Shown: positions 37,401-48,989 of the stretch, in pieces
Position numbering within the stretch: the stretch's first letter is position 1
Layout of the letters: every line of letters starts with the position of its first letter
Assembly (NCBI GenBank): GCA_004123355.1
Contig: SCHM01000001.1
Location: 1,480,001-1,544,000 of the forward strand
Direction of reading: 5' to 3'
Origin: Amphirosellinia nigrospora
Taxonomy: Eukaryota > Ascomycota > Sordariomycetes > Xylariales > Xylariaceae
Length of the DNA: 64,000 nt
Program-made: the position numbers and the translations under genes
Notes under the pieces: model-generated
What the model was told of the DNA's origin: nothing
The model's input: only the letters and a program-made list of their open reading frames with translations
Databases searched by the model: none

Positions 37401-38924
37401 TATCAATACAAACGGCGGGGTCGTCAATACCCGTGAGGAACTCGTTGGTGATCCGGACAACAAAAAGCTACCCGTGGTTGGACCTAGGGTATGGAACAAC
37501 TGCGCTAGCTTCTTATCCATCGAATTCGATTCTTCGAACCCTACATCGGAACCTTTGGACAATACCCGTGTTCACCCTGAAGACTATGAACTTGGTCGCA
37601 AGATGGCTGCGGACGCTCTCGAGTTAGATGAAGAGGATGTCAAGGCGGAGACCGACGAAAATGGACCCGGTGCTATTGTTCGCAAGCTATTCAGAGATGA
37701 TGAACAAGAGAAGGTCAATGAGTTAATTCTTGAAGAGTATGCGGAACAATTGGAGAAAAACTTTAACCAGAGAAAACGGGCCACATTGGAAACGATCAGG
37801 GCAGAATTACAGGTTCCGTACGAAGAGCTACGGCGACCTATTGCTCCCCTATCACTCGACCAGATATTCGTTATGTTCACTGGTGAAACTAAAGATTCAC
37901 TCGCCGAAGGGATGAATGTCCCTGTTAATGTCCGTGTGGTCAAGGAGGATTTTGCGATTGCTAAACTCGACTGCGGTATCGAAGGACGGATCGAAGCTCA
38001 TGACGTTAACCTTCGGAACGGGTCAATGCGTGACTCAATACACGTTGGTCAAACTGTGCAGGCAAAGCTTCTCGATCTCAACCGCAAAGATTTCCATGCC
38101 AAACTGTCAGTCCGTAAGGAGGTGGTGCAGAAGCCTTACAAGCGACCCACAGAATACGACCAGCATAGCGGTACCTGGGACACCCGGTTAGAAGATAAAG
38201 ACAAGGAAGACTTGAAGGAGAAGGACAAGGTTACGGGACGCACCCAACGAGTCATCAAGCATCCCCTATTCCGAACTTTCAACTCCACGCAGGCCGAGGA
38301 GTACCTGGGGTCCCAAGCGTCAGGTGATGTCGTCATACGTCCTTCATCAAAGGGACATGACCACCTAACTATTACTTGGAAAGTTGCGGATGGTGTTTTC
38401 CAACACATCGACGTACTCGAGCTTGACAAAGAGACTGAGTATACCGTTGGGAGGCAGCTGCGTATTGGTGGCAAATATCAGTACAGCGATTTGGACGAAC
38501 TGATTGTGGAGCATGTGAAAGCAATGGCAAAGAAGGTCGATGAACTGATGGGACACGAAAAGTTCAAGAAGGGAAGCCTCGCGGATTTAGGTAAGCAACG
38601 CAATCTCGTCTTCCGTCAAGCTATCCCAACGGACCCCCACTAACACCAAGTTACAGAACGCTGGTTAACCTCGTACTCCGATGCCAACCCAAATCGTTCT
38701 ATCTACATGTTCTGCATCAATCCGAAGTATCCTGGCTACTTCAATTTATGCTTCAAAGCCAGTCGCACTTCCAAAATTGGCATGTGGAATGTCAAGGTCG
38801 TTCCCCATGCCTTTGAAATGATGAAAAACCAGTACCCGACATGCGGGCTCTTTGCAATGGGTTCAAGCTGAGGTTTAACAGTGAAATTACAAGGCAGCAG
38901 CAACAGCAGCAGCAGAGAAGATAG
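34471..38924 (+). CDS. spt6: transcription elongation factor / histone chaperone Spt6
   Basis: Spt6 binds nucleosomes and elongating RNA polymerase II and is essential in yeast. Exons 34471-34650, 34716-34901 and 34956 onward encode a very acidic N-terminus (repeated DDDD/EEEE). The core then shows VDMVNLCGVDINEAV, a helix-hairpin-helix NLLPYVAGLGPRKA, an S1 domain around VNVRVVKEDFAIAKLDCGIE and an SH2 domain around SGDVVIRPSSKGHDHLTITW (conserved Arg). The last intron is 38591-38656. The last exon ends in a polyglutamine run (CAG/CAA codons) and TAG at 38922-38924. The frame is lost by one base near 36045, 36090, 36197, 36701, 36793 and 38839; each correction restores family sequence such as RVRKSKAYRMVKAYGIT and FWAWVEEDGRV. 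For an essential gene this argues for sequence errors. Confidence 0.95.
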
Positions 38925-40281
38925 AAGGATGAGAATATTTCTCTTGTCTCTCTTCCTTGTAATATGGTTACCACTTTCTATGAGATGAATTATTATTATC
39001 TATGTGTTACTAAGTAGTTAGGAGTTTTTCACAGGTCGGGATAACAAATTCCGCCTGTACTGAAAGAAAGCATGGTTGGCAAGGCGTGTGGTTACGAGCT
39101 AAATTGTGACACCTTCAATCTAGATAAGAGAGGTCTCATTAGAATTACAGACCTAATAAAATGCCCCTTTTTGCCGAGACAGGCGAAATCCTAATCTTTA
39201 ATAAAAGAGACTATGGCGTCGTTTGTGACTGACTCTCAGAACATGAATAGCTTCGGCGCTACTGTCTTTAGTTTTAATTAGAGTTATGAAGTGAGAGAAA
39301 TCAAGGGAAAGAGGGAAGAGGCGTCTAATGATATTCTTGGCGTCGTGTACGACGCCGCCGCTTGTCTTTCAGCTGGTCTCTAATAGTCCGCAAGAAAATG
39401 GCCCCTATCGATGTCTCTGCATATAAGATCACTAAGACATAAATCGATGTGATGGCTTTCCTTGAGAAAAAGATGCTGCTCTTGGGATCTGGTGCCGATG
39501 TGTTCATGCACCGGTTAAGCATGGGCGGAGCTAGTACACTTGTGAGATAAAACCGGCACTTGAGTTTGTGATATATCTGTGACTCTTACTACATAGGGAA
39601 GTTGTTCATTTGCTGGGCATTTAGTTGGGGCTAGGAGTTGAGTTTCTGGCATCCTCTGTATTGTGACGTGAGTAAGGTTATGTTAGGCTATCTGTTATAG
39701 TTATGTGAGAGCAACGAAAATGAGCAGTTTGGGTATGTCGTCATTGAGTCCTGCCGATGTGCAGTTTCGAGGTAGTTCGGGGAAACCCGTTGAGAAATCT
39801 TCATCTATTGGTTCTAATCAACCCCTTTACACGCGCATATGTCTACCTATTGCGATGTTAAGCGAGGCCTGGCCGTAGACGAGAAGGGTATAGTTGTTGT
39901 TCATGTATGGGAACTGTGTTATTCGTTATTAACTTACCTGTTAAGGATTTTGTATCTATTTGGTATCTCATCTCTTTTAAGATGGCTTAATAGGTGGCGG
40001 CAATTGTTGCTAGATTATAGAGAATTTTGAGTTTTAAACCATTATTGCAGTGATTTCTCAGGCTATCTAGAGACTAAACCTCTGATTCAAGTTGATGGTT
40101 ACGAGAGATATCTACTTTCGTGATAATTAAGGGACTACTTAGGTGCTTCGGCTCCAGGGCGAAGTAAGTTCGCCGTTAGGTCACTGATAGGCAGAAGTGT
40201 AAGAGTAAGGGCTTAATATCATTAATTTTTAAACCTCTTCCTAGTATTTGGGGAGGCTTTGGGTCTTCGTCTGTTACACGG

Positions 40282-40521
40282 ATCTCGCCTACGGCTTCAG
40301 CCCTCGGCTGCAGCTCGTTTATTTGTACCATTTGGGGTTATATTGGCTACACAGGCCAACGGAGGTCCTTTGGGGTAGCCCGAATCTGTGTATATATAGG
40401 CTAGTCAGGTCTACAGTCCTCTGGAAAGGAATCTAGAGAGTAAGAGGTCCTTTGACGCCATAGCCAATTATTAGATCTGAAGGAATGAAGCTATTCCCAA
40501 GCCCTCAATCAGAGCCCTTGT
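40282..40521 (+). repeat. direct repeat, left copy (about 240 bp)
   Basis: Begins atctcgcctacggcttcag and ends gagcccttgt. Shared blocks with 40791-41033 include ggctacacaggccaacgga, agagtaagaggtc and gaatgaagctattcccaagc. The two copies have the same orientation and are separated by about 270 bp. Confidence 0.9.
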
Positions 40522-40790
40522 GACATCGTCTTCGTAGTGCCAGCTAGGCTTCTGTGGCCCCAGGACCTGACACTTAGTCAAACTTAGGCTAGCTACCGGG
40601 TCATGAGTGGTGGCTTTGGCACATCGGAACTCATAGTTTAATGTCGAAGGCTCTGGCTGAAAAGCAGTTCGTTTTGAATACGTTTTTACATTGTCCTTGA
40701 GCTTCAAATATCTCCATATGAATCTAGTACCAATACCTATCGCATATATAAGAATTCTAGCACTTCCTCAGATGCGTTATTGTTATATGT

Positions 40791-41033
40791 ATCTCGCGTA
40801 CGGCTTCAACCCTCGGCTACAGCTCTCGGTTATTTGTACTATTTTGAGCTATTTCGGCTACACAGGCCAACGGAGATCCGTTGGGTTAGTCCGATATTTT
40901 GTATATTTAAAAGTTATTTCGGTCCCGGGTCCTTTGCTAGGAATCTATAGAGTAAGAGGTCTTTTGACGCTATAGCTAACTATTAGATTTGAACGAATGA
41001 AGCTATTCCCAAGCTTTTAAATGAGCCCTTGTA
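40791..41033 (+). repeat. direct repeat, right copy (about 243 bp)
   Basis: Begins atctcgcgtacggcttcaac and ends gagcccttgta. Relative to the left copy most differences are transitions, with T for C or A for G (ctgcag to ctacag, gcc to gct, tcctttg to tcttttg), and this copy is the more A/T-rich. That fits repeat-induced point mutation or long decay. Confidence 0.9.
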
Positions 41034-41411
41034 ATATTTATAAGGACTTTTATGTCAATCGGGGGGGTAGAACTTGGGATAGCTAGCTAAGTTTCTCTCA
41101 GTATCGTTTAGAACCTATCTATTGGTATCTGATTAGGAATACGGGTTCGTTTTTCATTTTATTCTTCCTATCTGATTAGTCTTCTAAGCAGCAGCATTTC
41201 ACACAGCTTTATTGTTCAGCACACATGAAGCATATCTAGATATCAATCATTTTAATCCTTGCGAGAAAAGGATAACCTGCCTACTCATTTTAGTTTATTT
41301 AGTGTCTAAAGACTTATCTTCGGATCCGGCCCAGGTCTCATCGCTTCCCGGCTCTTCAGAGAGTATGGCTAACATGAGCCCTCAGGTGCAAGAGCTGGGC
41401 ATCCAAACCAC

Positions 41412-43594
41412 TTATCGTTTGCCAGAAGATAAATCAATTTTGTTGTTCCGGTAGTAGGGGTTTGATAATTCCTCTAAACTGGCGTCTGTCTCTCCAAACT
41501 CAATCGTACCAGATCCAGTCGTTCTTCGAAAGGCGAGCTTACCAGAATTCGCCACGCAACAACATCTCCCTCTAATGGTACCCAGCTCACATCCATCTTC
41601 TACACTAATCACAGTACCCAAATAACTGCCCTTATTATAACAGACAATATAAGAGGACGACGACGATAGTTTCTTCCACCTTTTCCCCTTCAAGGGAAAT
41701 TCAAACAGCTGGAGTCCCGTGTCCAAGTCCAGAACGTACAAATTTCGGTGCTGTTTCTCGCCTCTCTTCGGTTCTTCGCTGCAACCGGCTGTAAGTATTA
41801 ATCTTCGTGTCTCCTGGTCGACGTTCGAAGAAAACACAGATTGAATATGTCGCTGGAGATGATATTTCGCTTTCACCTGGGCTGATTCAATAATAGTATC
41901 GCTATATCTTGTCTTAACGGACACTCTTTGGCGCTTAAGTCTTGTTTGAGGCAGAAGACTAAGTAAAACGAACAGCTTCTTCGATTCCGTGCCGCGATTT
42001 GAATCGCATCCTGTGGACGGGGACGGTCTTTTCCATATGCTCACAATTTCACAACTGGATACGAAGGTCGCTCGTATGCATTTGTTTCCATCTCTTTGGG
42101 CTCGCCTCGTTAATTTGTCCAATGATATTTTTCGAGATATTAACGGTTCATCTATGTCTACTATCGTTATGCAGCCCTTCTTGTCGTAGGCGTAAATGAG
42201 GGTGGTCTGTGGTATAAATCTCGGACACATAACCGAATCTTTAGTCAACGCCGTCTCCACGTCCGACGTTATACGTATTCTGCGCTTTTCACTCCAATTC
42301 CATATCTCCAACTTCTGTGGACACGGTTGAATTAAAATAAATTTGGGTTTCTCAGGGCAAAATCTTAGCCAGATGGAGCCACTATCAGGCTGAGTGATGT
42401 CTATACCTGGCTTGCCAGAGTCCTTGCGAAGAACTGGCAGAGACACAATGAGTTTCGCCTTGTGGGGTGACCAGATTTTTAGAGTGAGATCTTCTTGCAG
42501 GGTAGCCCAAACATCAAGCTTCATGCAGTACGCAACCCACATCACCTTGGAACGACACGGTAAAGAAGCTACAATATGGCAGGGTATTTCGTTTGGGCCG
42601 TGTTTACCCTGGGACTGTCTCCCGGCTGGCGATGTCTGCGTTTCTGGAGGCTTTGGTTTCGACAAGTCTGGTATACCACTTTGGTGCTCGCTTTGAGTGT
42701 GGTCATTTCTGGAAGGCAAAGGAGTACCGTCGTGGTGGATCGAGGTTTCGACATCGAGGGTTTCGACTGGTTCCACATCTGAGGTGTTATTTGCCGATAG
42801 CTGATTATCTAATGCCTTCTGTTCTTCAGCATTCTTAGAAAGACTTGTTTCATTGTCTGAACTGTGTTGTTGCTCGACGTCGTCAATGAAGCTAGCTGCG
42901 TCGGAAAGTTCTGTAGGTTCTTCCTGGGCTACGACTGTTTCCGCGTAATGGGTCAGACTATCGAGCCACTGTTCGAGATGAAATCGGTCCTGACTAGTTG
43001 GATAGCTAGGCGGTAATTGGTTTCGTAGTTTATAGATCTCATCGAGTATTTGGCTTGTATCGCGTTTGATATCGAGAGTGTTGTCCTGAATTACTTCGGT
43101 TTGTTATTGATCTCTCGTGTTATAGACCTAAAGTCGTGTTAAACCTCGCAACTAGAATGTATGAGATCTCGATGATTGACGAACAGATTGATAGTTTCGA
43201 GGGCAAGGCTAAGACCGCTCTTGAATGCTTCAAGTGAGCCCTTCAATGACGTTACTTTATCCTTCTCGACGATTGTCCAGCGCAATGGCCCAGATTTCCC
43301 GCGGCACTTGGCGAGGGCATTTTCGATTTGTTGCACGGTAGTCGTGCAACTCGATAACATAGCGTGAACTTGAACTTGAAGTGTACTTGGTAAGCAGCCC
43401 TCCGTCGCAGCGGCGTTGTCGTCTCTAATAAGTTCAAGTATCAAGGTAAGCTCTGACAGTTCTCCTCTGACTTGGGTAAGATCCGTCCGAGCCTCCCTGC
43501 AGTCGCGGATGAACTTGTAGATGGCGGAGGTTGTCATCTGCGCCGCAGTGATTACTGCCAACGCGCCGCTAGCTATGGAGAGGGGGTCGCCCAT
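41412..43594 (-). CDS. STAND-type fungal N-terminal domain fused to WD-like C-terminal region
   Basis: Exon 1 (43145-43594) encodes MGDPLSIASGALAVITAAQM, then TTSAIYKFIRDCREARTDLT, LSELTLILELIRDD and LKGSLEAFKSGLSLALETIN. This is the pattern of the N-terminal domain found in front of many fungal NACHT/STAND proteins. Intron 43086-43144 leads to DNTLDIKRDTSQILDEIYKL and RNQLPPSYPTS, which is also typical. Instead of a NACHT or NB-ARC ATPase, an acidic Ser/Glu linker follows and then about 380 residues with blades resembling WD40/eIF2A-type propellers (VWATLQEDLTLKIWSPHKAK, LEIWNWSEKRRI, LYVLDLDTGLQLFEF). The total is about 707 residues. No frame break is needed. It may be an adaptor in heterokaryon-incompatibility or immunity-like signalling; this is inference. 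Confidence 0.75.
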
Positions 43595-45153
43595 ATTGTT
43601 CGATTTTCATGACAAGATAGTAGGGCTGTAACGGTATGTTGAGATGAAATAGAATGTTCGTCGAGATGTTCAGAGTCGTCAGCTCTGAGAGGGGTAACGC
43701 CTCACCTGCCTGCCATTGGTTGTTTTGCCGTGGCTATGCCTACTATGTTGTATCGAGGCAAACGGAAAACGCCTAACAATGCAGGCTGCCTGACACCTAT
43801 AACATCTGGCTGTATAGCGGTCGTTTACTCAAATGTTTATGCTGCTTGGCCTCCAAAACAATATTCACCCGATGAGTTCTAATAAAAGATAGAATATAGG
43901 GGGCCATAATACAGCAGAGGGGCTTATGTTTAATAAGGGAATGCTATTAGGACTACCTCCTAATGTCATGAAGCCACGCTATCGCGAAGCCACAAAAACG
44001 AAGCCTCAAAAACGAAGCCTCGGACAAGGAAATTGTCTGCATATAACCAAGTAACGTCTGCGGAAGTAGTTTTCCTACCCCATATATCATAGGGATCCTG
44101 ACACCTAATAATAGAATGAAAGGGATATTAGTATAACATGAGCTATGATGACGGTTGACATAGCGATAAGCCGTCTTTCATAATGAAGCCTTGTACTCCC
44201 CTTACCCAAGCAGACTACATACTGGCGAGACGGAAGTTAAGACGGAATATCGTCGGTTACATGGCGTCCTCCATGACATCCGGAATATACGGAGCGAGGG
44301 GAGTCGGCTGACCACTCCGGAAAGTCCGGGAGCCCATGTGTCACTTAATTACTTCACATGTAGAAACTTTTCATCGAAGGGACCCTGAACAAACCCTGAA
44401 TATCTCCCAAAAATGGCATGACTTCATTTTACCGGTGGGATGGGTGGATTGAAGAACGGGTAATCGAGCCATGTTAGACCTTAGACCTGAGAGAGAGGAG
44501 CCGCTGAAGATAAGACGGCACATGCTCGCCGACGGCGATTTCTAATGCATGCACAAATACTTGTAGGTTGGTGAACTGAGTGGAATTATTTCATGCGTGG
44601 GAATATATGAAACCGTGACGTTTTATGATACCAGTAGAAAATAACGGTGGACGAACCGACCGAAAAACGCCTCAAGTGCCGCAAGACGGCCACGGCCACA
44701 TACCATATAGTACCTAGGTAGAGTTGACGGAATGGTAGTCACTAACAAACGGCACTATAACGGCATTATAGCGGCACTATGGCGGTAGTATAGCGGTTCA
44801 TAGGCGCCCCACCCTGCGCTGAGCGGATGATCGGTATCGCGATCGTTTAGGTGCCCCCTTACCTTGCCTTCCAACGTCAAGCAACCAAATTAGAGGTCGG
44901 ATTGACGGCTGCCTGCCTGCATGCATGCTTTATGATTTAGGCTTACCGACCAACCGCCGCCCGTCTCTCTCTCCCCCACGTGCGAACATACTTCTGAGTA
45001 TCATATATCGAACCCAACCACCGGAGCCAGTTTTCTCGCTATCCACTTATACTGCTCCAGCTGCTGCATTTTGTCCAGGAATGGACATACACATTTCCCC
45101 CTGACGTAACTACTCGTCCCTCTCGACGCTCGCCCGCGCCTTTGATATCGAAG
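43595..45153. other. intergenic region between divergent genes
   Basis: Spacer between the starts of the STAND-like gene and osh3; it must hold both promoters. It contains an 11-bp tandem repeat (44750-44804) and a short cgaagcc(a/t)caaaaa repeat around 43975-44022. No coding region is supported. Confidence 0.5.
44750..44804. repeat. 11-bp tandem repeat x5
   Basis: Five consecutive 11-bp units: cggcactataa, cggcattatag, cggcactatgg, cggtagtatag, cggttcatagg. Confidence 0.85.
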
Positions 45154-48100
45154 ATGGCTGGGATAGAACGCCTCGAAATCCACAGCAAGGTGCGGCTAGA
45201 TATCCGTTGCATTGGGAGCGCGCATCGTCCGTTGCTGACAATCGTGTCTTGCAGTCCTATATCGTGCGATGGGTCAGGGTCGAAGAAGGCCACACGCTGT
45301 CTTGGAGCATCCAACCAGACAAGAAGTCCATGTAATGACAAGTTCCCTGTCTGCTTAATTCCTTATGTTCTCCATCATGGTTGCTAACAGAGCCATCTCT
45401 TTTCGTCGCAGAAACTTCGGCATTGTCAAGCACCCCGGCTCTGGCGCCACCAAATATCACTCCGTCCCTAGCGATCTCGATAGCTCGGTCGAACAACTCG
45501 ATGGCCCCGAAGGCGCTGGCGGCAAGGGCGGCCTCTTTGCGAAGAAAGATGCCAGCACGGCACGCGAACAGTTAGCCAGCAAAGGCTTCATCCTGGTAAA
45601 ATGGCACGGCAAATGCGAGGCAGACAAGGTATCCATGGGCACATACGATGTGGGCGCCAACCAAGGGGGCATGTTCGGCATGATCTTCGACAACACCTTT
45701 TCCAAGCAGATTTCGAAGACGGCCACTTTGGTCATACTCACGTATCCTACCGACGCACCACCCCAGGGCGCCCACTATCTGCCCAACATGCAGGCCGCTC
45801 CGACCGCCACTACGAGCAGGACAAGCTTAGGGAAACCCAGTCCCCAACTCGCCGCCGCCGCCGACTCCGCCGAGAGCCTTCATAGCCATGCGGGCAGAGG
45901 GAGGGCGCTGTCAAGTGCTGAGCGAGGCGATGCGACAGCTTCGGCGGCTCCGTATCACACCGGTACTCTGTATAAGAGACGGAGAAAGAAGGGGCAAGGA
46001 CATGCTCGCCGCTTCTTCTCATTAGATTACTCTTCTTGCACGTTGTCTTACTACCACAATCGAAATAGCTCGGCTCTCAGGGGCGCTGTTCCCCTGGGCC
46101 TGGCTGCCATCGCCGCCGATGAACGCAGACGGGAGATTAGTATCGATTCAGGTGCTGAGGTTTGGCACCTTCGGGCTGCGAATGACAAAGAGTTTAAGGA
46201 ATGGGCGCAAGCTCTCGAGCGGGCTAGTAGGGTTGCGCGAGGCGTTGAACCGGCGCCCGAGTCGAGCCAAGTAGACCGCGCAAGGCTGAGCATACCTCCC
46301 ATCCAGTATCCGCCTGCCTCAAACACCCAACATGAGGAGGACCGTGATTGGCGACAAGTCGAGACCCTAGTGAGCCGTATAGTAGGAACACGAGATGCTC
46401 TTCGCCGTCTCGTTAAGGACTTGGCTGCCGAGAAGCAGTCACAGCGTCCTTTGAGTTCACATTTATCACCTGGCAGCGCAGACATATCCGAAGAAGGCGA
46501 TGGCTATTTTGCGGCACCGCAGCCAGAGAGGCGATCTTTTTGGAAAAGGAAATCGAGTACTTCGCTTCGTTCACCGGGTTCTCTGGCACCCACCGTGTCG
46601 TCATCTTTGGCCGTGCCGGTGCCGGGCTCTGCTACCGCCACCAAGTCCAATGGAACACAATCAAAACGCCTGTCGAAAGGTGGTGGTCAAGCCGAGAGGA
46701 GTACGGAGGATCATTGTGCCGCACTCCTCAATGATTTGGACCTCGTTGTGGCCGATTTTACCAATGTTATTGCCAATAGCAAAAAACGCCGATCGCCATT
46801 GTCCAGGGCTTCTACGGCAAGAAAAAGCATGGAGTCGTCTCTATCTGCTGATGAATTCTTCGACGCGGAGGGAGGGGAGCCTAGTAGTAGTAGTGTATTG
46901 GTTATTGATCGTCATGAAAGTGATGCGGAGTCTCCTGAGTCGGTAGCAGATGAGGCTTCTATCGATGATGCCTCATCGGTCTCTTCCATTGAGAGTGATA
47001 CAGAGTTGGCCGACAAGAGTGGTGTAGCCGCTCTTTACCCACCGAGACCAAAAAGTCTGCACCCCTTACCTGTCGACATAGCCGTGGATCGCCGTAACAC
47101 CATCCCGTCAGCCACTGTCCCTCCACCCAGTCTTATTGCCTTTTTTCGGAAGAACGTCGGCAAGGACCTGAGTACAATCAGTATGCCTGTCTCGGCCAAT
47201 GAGCCAACTTCGATGCTACAAAGAGTGGCGGAACAGCTAGAGTATTCGCAGCTCCTTGATCAAGCAGCTCAGCAGAAAATCCCAAGAGACCGACTGCTTT
47301 TCGTGACAGCCTTCGCTATCTCGTCATTCAGTATCAACCGCGCTAAGGAGCGAGCCATGCGAAAACCATTCAACCCTCTTTTAGGTGAAACATTTGAACT
47401 TCTTCGTACAGAGGGCGAGGCGCCTGGTGGCCTCCGCCTACTTGTGGAAAAGGTTACACATCGCCCAGTTCGGCTAGCTATGCAAGCTGATTCGGAGAAC
47501 TGGTCCTTGGCTCAAAGCCCGGCCCCCGGACAAAAGTTCTGGGGCAAAAGCGCCGAGATCACTACGGATGGGCGTGTGCGTTTAGAATTGCACTTATCTG
47601 ATGGAACCGACGAACTTTATTCTTGGAACATCGGTACCATGTTTTTACGGAATGTGGTGATGGGCGAGAAATATGTTGAGCCAGTCGGTACCATGACAGT
47701 GTCGAACGAGTCGACTGGGGCCAAAGCCAACATTGAGTTTAAAACCAAAGGCATGTTCGGCGGGCGCTGTGAAGACGTTCAAGTCGATACATATGGGCCA
47801 GATGGCGCACCCATCGGCGTGGGTCTTACAGGAACATGGACGAAATCATTACAGGTGGTTGAGGGCGGTAAGAGCACCGGGCAAGAAATTTGGAAAGCTG
47901 GCCAACTGGTGCCCAATGCGGCGAATACGTATGGGTTGACTACGTTCGCCGCGAGTCTGAATGAAATCACCGACGTGGAAAAGAATCGTCTTCCTCCGAC
48001 AGATACCAGACTTCGTCAGGACCAGCGGCTCGCCGAAGAAGGAAAGCTCGATGATGCAGAGACATGGAAGGTCAAGCTAGAAGAAGCGCAGCGCGCCAGA

Positions 48101-48276
48101 CGAAGAGAAGTAGAAGAGAGAGGAGAAGAGCACAAGCCAAAGTGGTTCTACAAAGTCGCTGATACGCCAGACGGCGAGGAGCTCTGGAGATTCAGGGGCG
48201 GTAAAGATAGTTACTGGAAGAACGAGGCAAGGGCGAGTGGAAGGGTGTTGAGAAGATCTTTGAGGTGCCGGAATAG
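45154..48276 (+). CDS. osh3: oxysterol-binding protein homologue Osh3 (GOLD-PH-ORD)
   Basis: Lipid-transfer protein of ER-plasma membrane contact sites that exchanges PI4P. Exon 1 is 45154-45189 (MAGIERLEIHSK), exon 2 45255-45331 (SYIVRWVRVEEGHTLSWSIQ), exon 3 from 45412. Domain order: GOLD-like N-terminal domain (about residues 10-135), PH domain (about 219-310, YHTGTLYKRRRKKGQG ... EFKEWAQALE), Ser-rich linker, and OSBP-related domain from about 605 with EQLEYSQLLDQAA, FNPLLGETFELL, EKVTHRPVRLA (about 717) and WNIGTMFLRN. The C-terminus PKWFYKVADTPDGEELWRF is typical. One base is missing near 48228; correcting it gives an ending ...VEKIFEVPE and a stop at 48274-48276, whereas the literal frame runs on to 48367. 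The usual ORD fingerprint EQVSHHPP is altered, as discussed in the findings. Confidence 0.94.
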
Positions 48277-48989
48277 ACTACGGTGTTCCAGGAGAGCATT
48301 GAGTGATTCGTCAAGCATAAGCGAAGTTGTCTCCTATGACATTTGTGGGAGCGAATACGATAGATAGCATAGTCGAGGACAGGGGAGACTCGTCGCACGG
48401 AGTTGGCGCTAGTTATCTACTATCTATTTACTTTATGGGTGAGCGGGATATAGACGTGTCTGTTACTCGTTATTCATGAAATACACCATGTCTAGAGTTG
48501 TGAGTTTTATTTATTGATGAAAATAAAATCTTCGTCGCCTGACTCAAGATATTCATGTCGTTGTTTATAAAATAGACTTCGTTATCTCCACACACATATC
48601 TAACTTCCTTCTGCGCATACCTTATTGGCACGGCTAGGTGATAGTGATAGTGGGGTACAAGGACTTGGACCAAGGGACGGAATAATTCGAGCAACCACGG
48701 TGATCTCGGCTATTGAGCTCGGTGGTGGTATGATCAATCGATCCCATCTTCCCGCAATTGGGGGTTCGTCGATACGACATCGTCATGTCGCTTGCGCCAA
48801 GGAAGGGTATTTGATGCGGGGATCTACGAGTATATAGCTGGCTATCGCGAGATCTAGAATCTATCTATCTACATTATAGGCAGTAACGTCTCTCCCTGGA
48901 GAGTTATGAATCTGTGGGGTTGTGATAGTGTGCTAGAACTACGGTGTCTACTCTTCATAGTCGATAATTTGTGATTACTTCGCCTACCT
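48277..48989. other. intergenic region, nothing recognised
   Basis: Spacer between osh3 and the GH35 gene. It should contain the osh3 3' UTR and the GH35 promoter. Short open frames have no domain. Confidence 0.5.

Larger units (their letters stand above)
38925..41411. other. repeat-bearing spacer, no supported gene
   Basis: A 2.5-kb region between the spt6 3' end and the 3' end of the STAND-like gene. It contains a pair of direct repeats (40282-40521 and 40791-41033) and A/T-rich sequence. The open frames at 39325-39522 (-) and 40248-40436 (+) have no domain; the latter is repeat sequence. Confidence 0.55.

Noticed and set aside
34471-38924. Spt6 as a pseudogene
   Set aside because: Six frame breaks but no accumulation of substitutions at conserved motifs. 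An essential gene with one-base losses shared in style with other genes points to sequence error.
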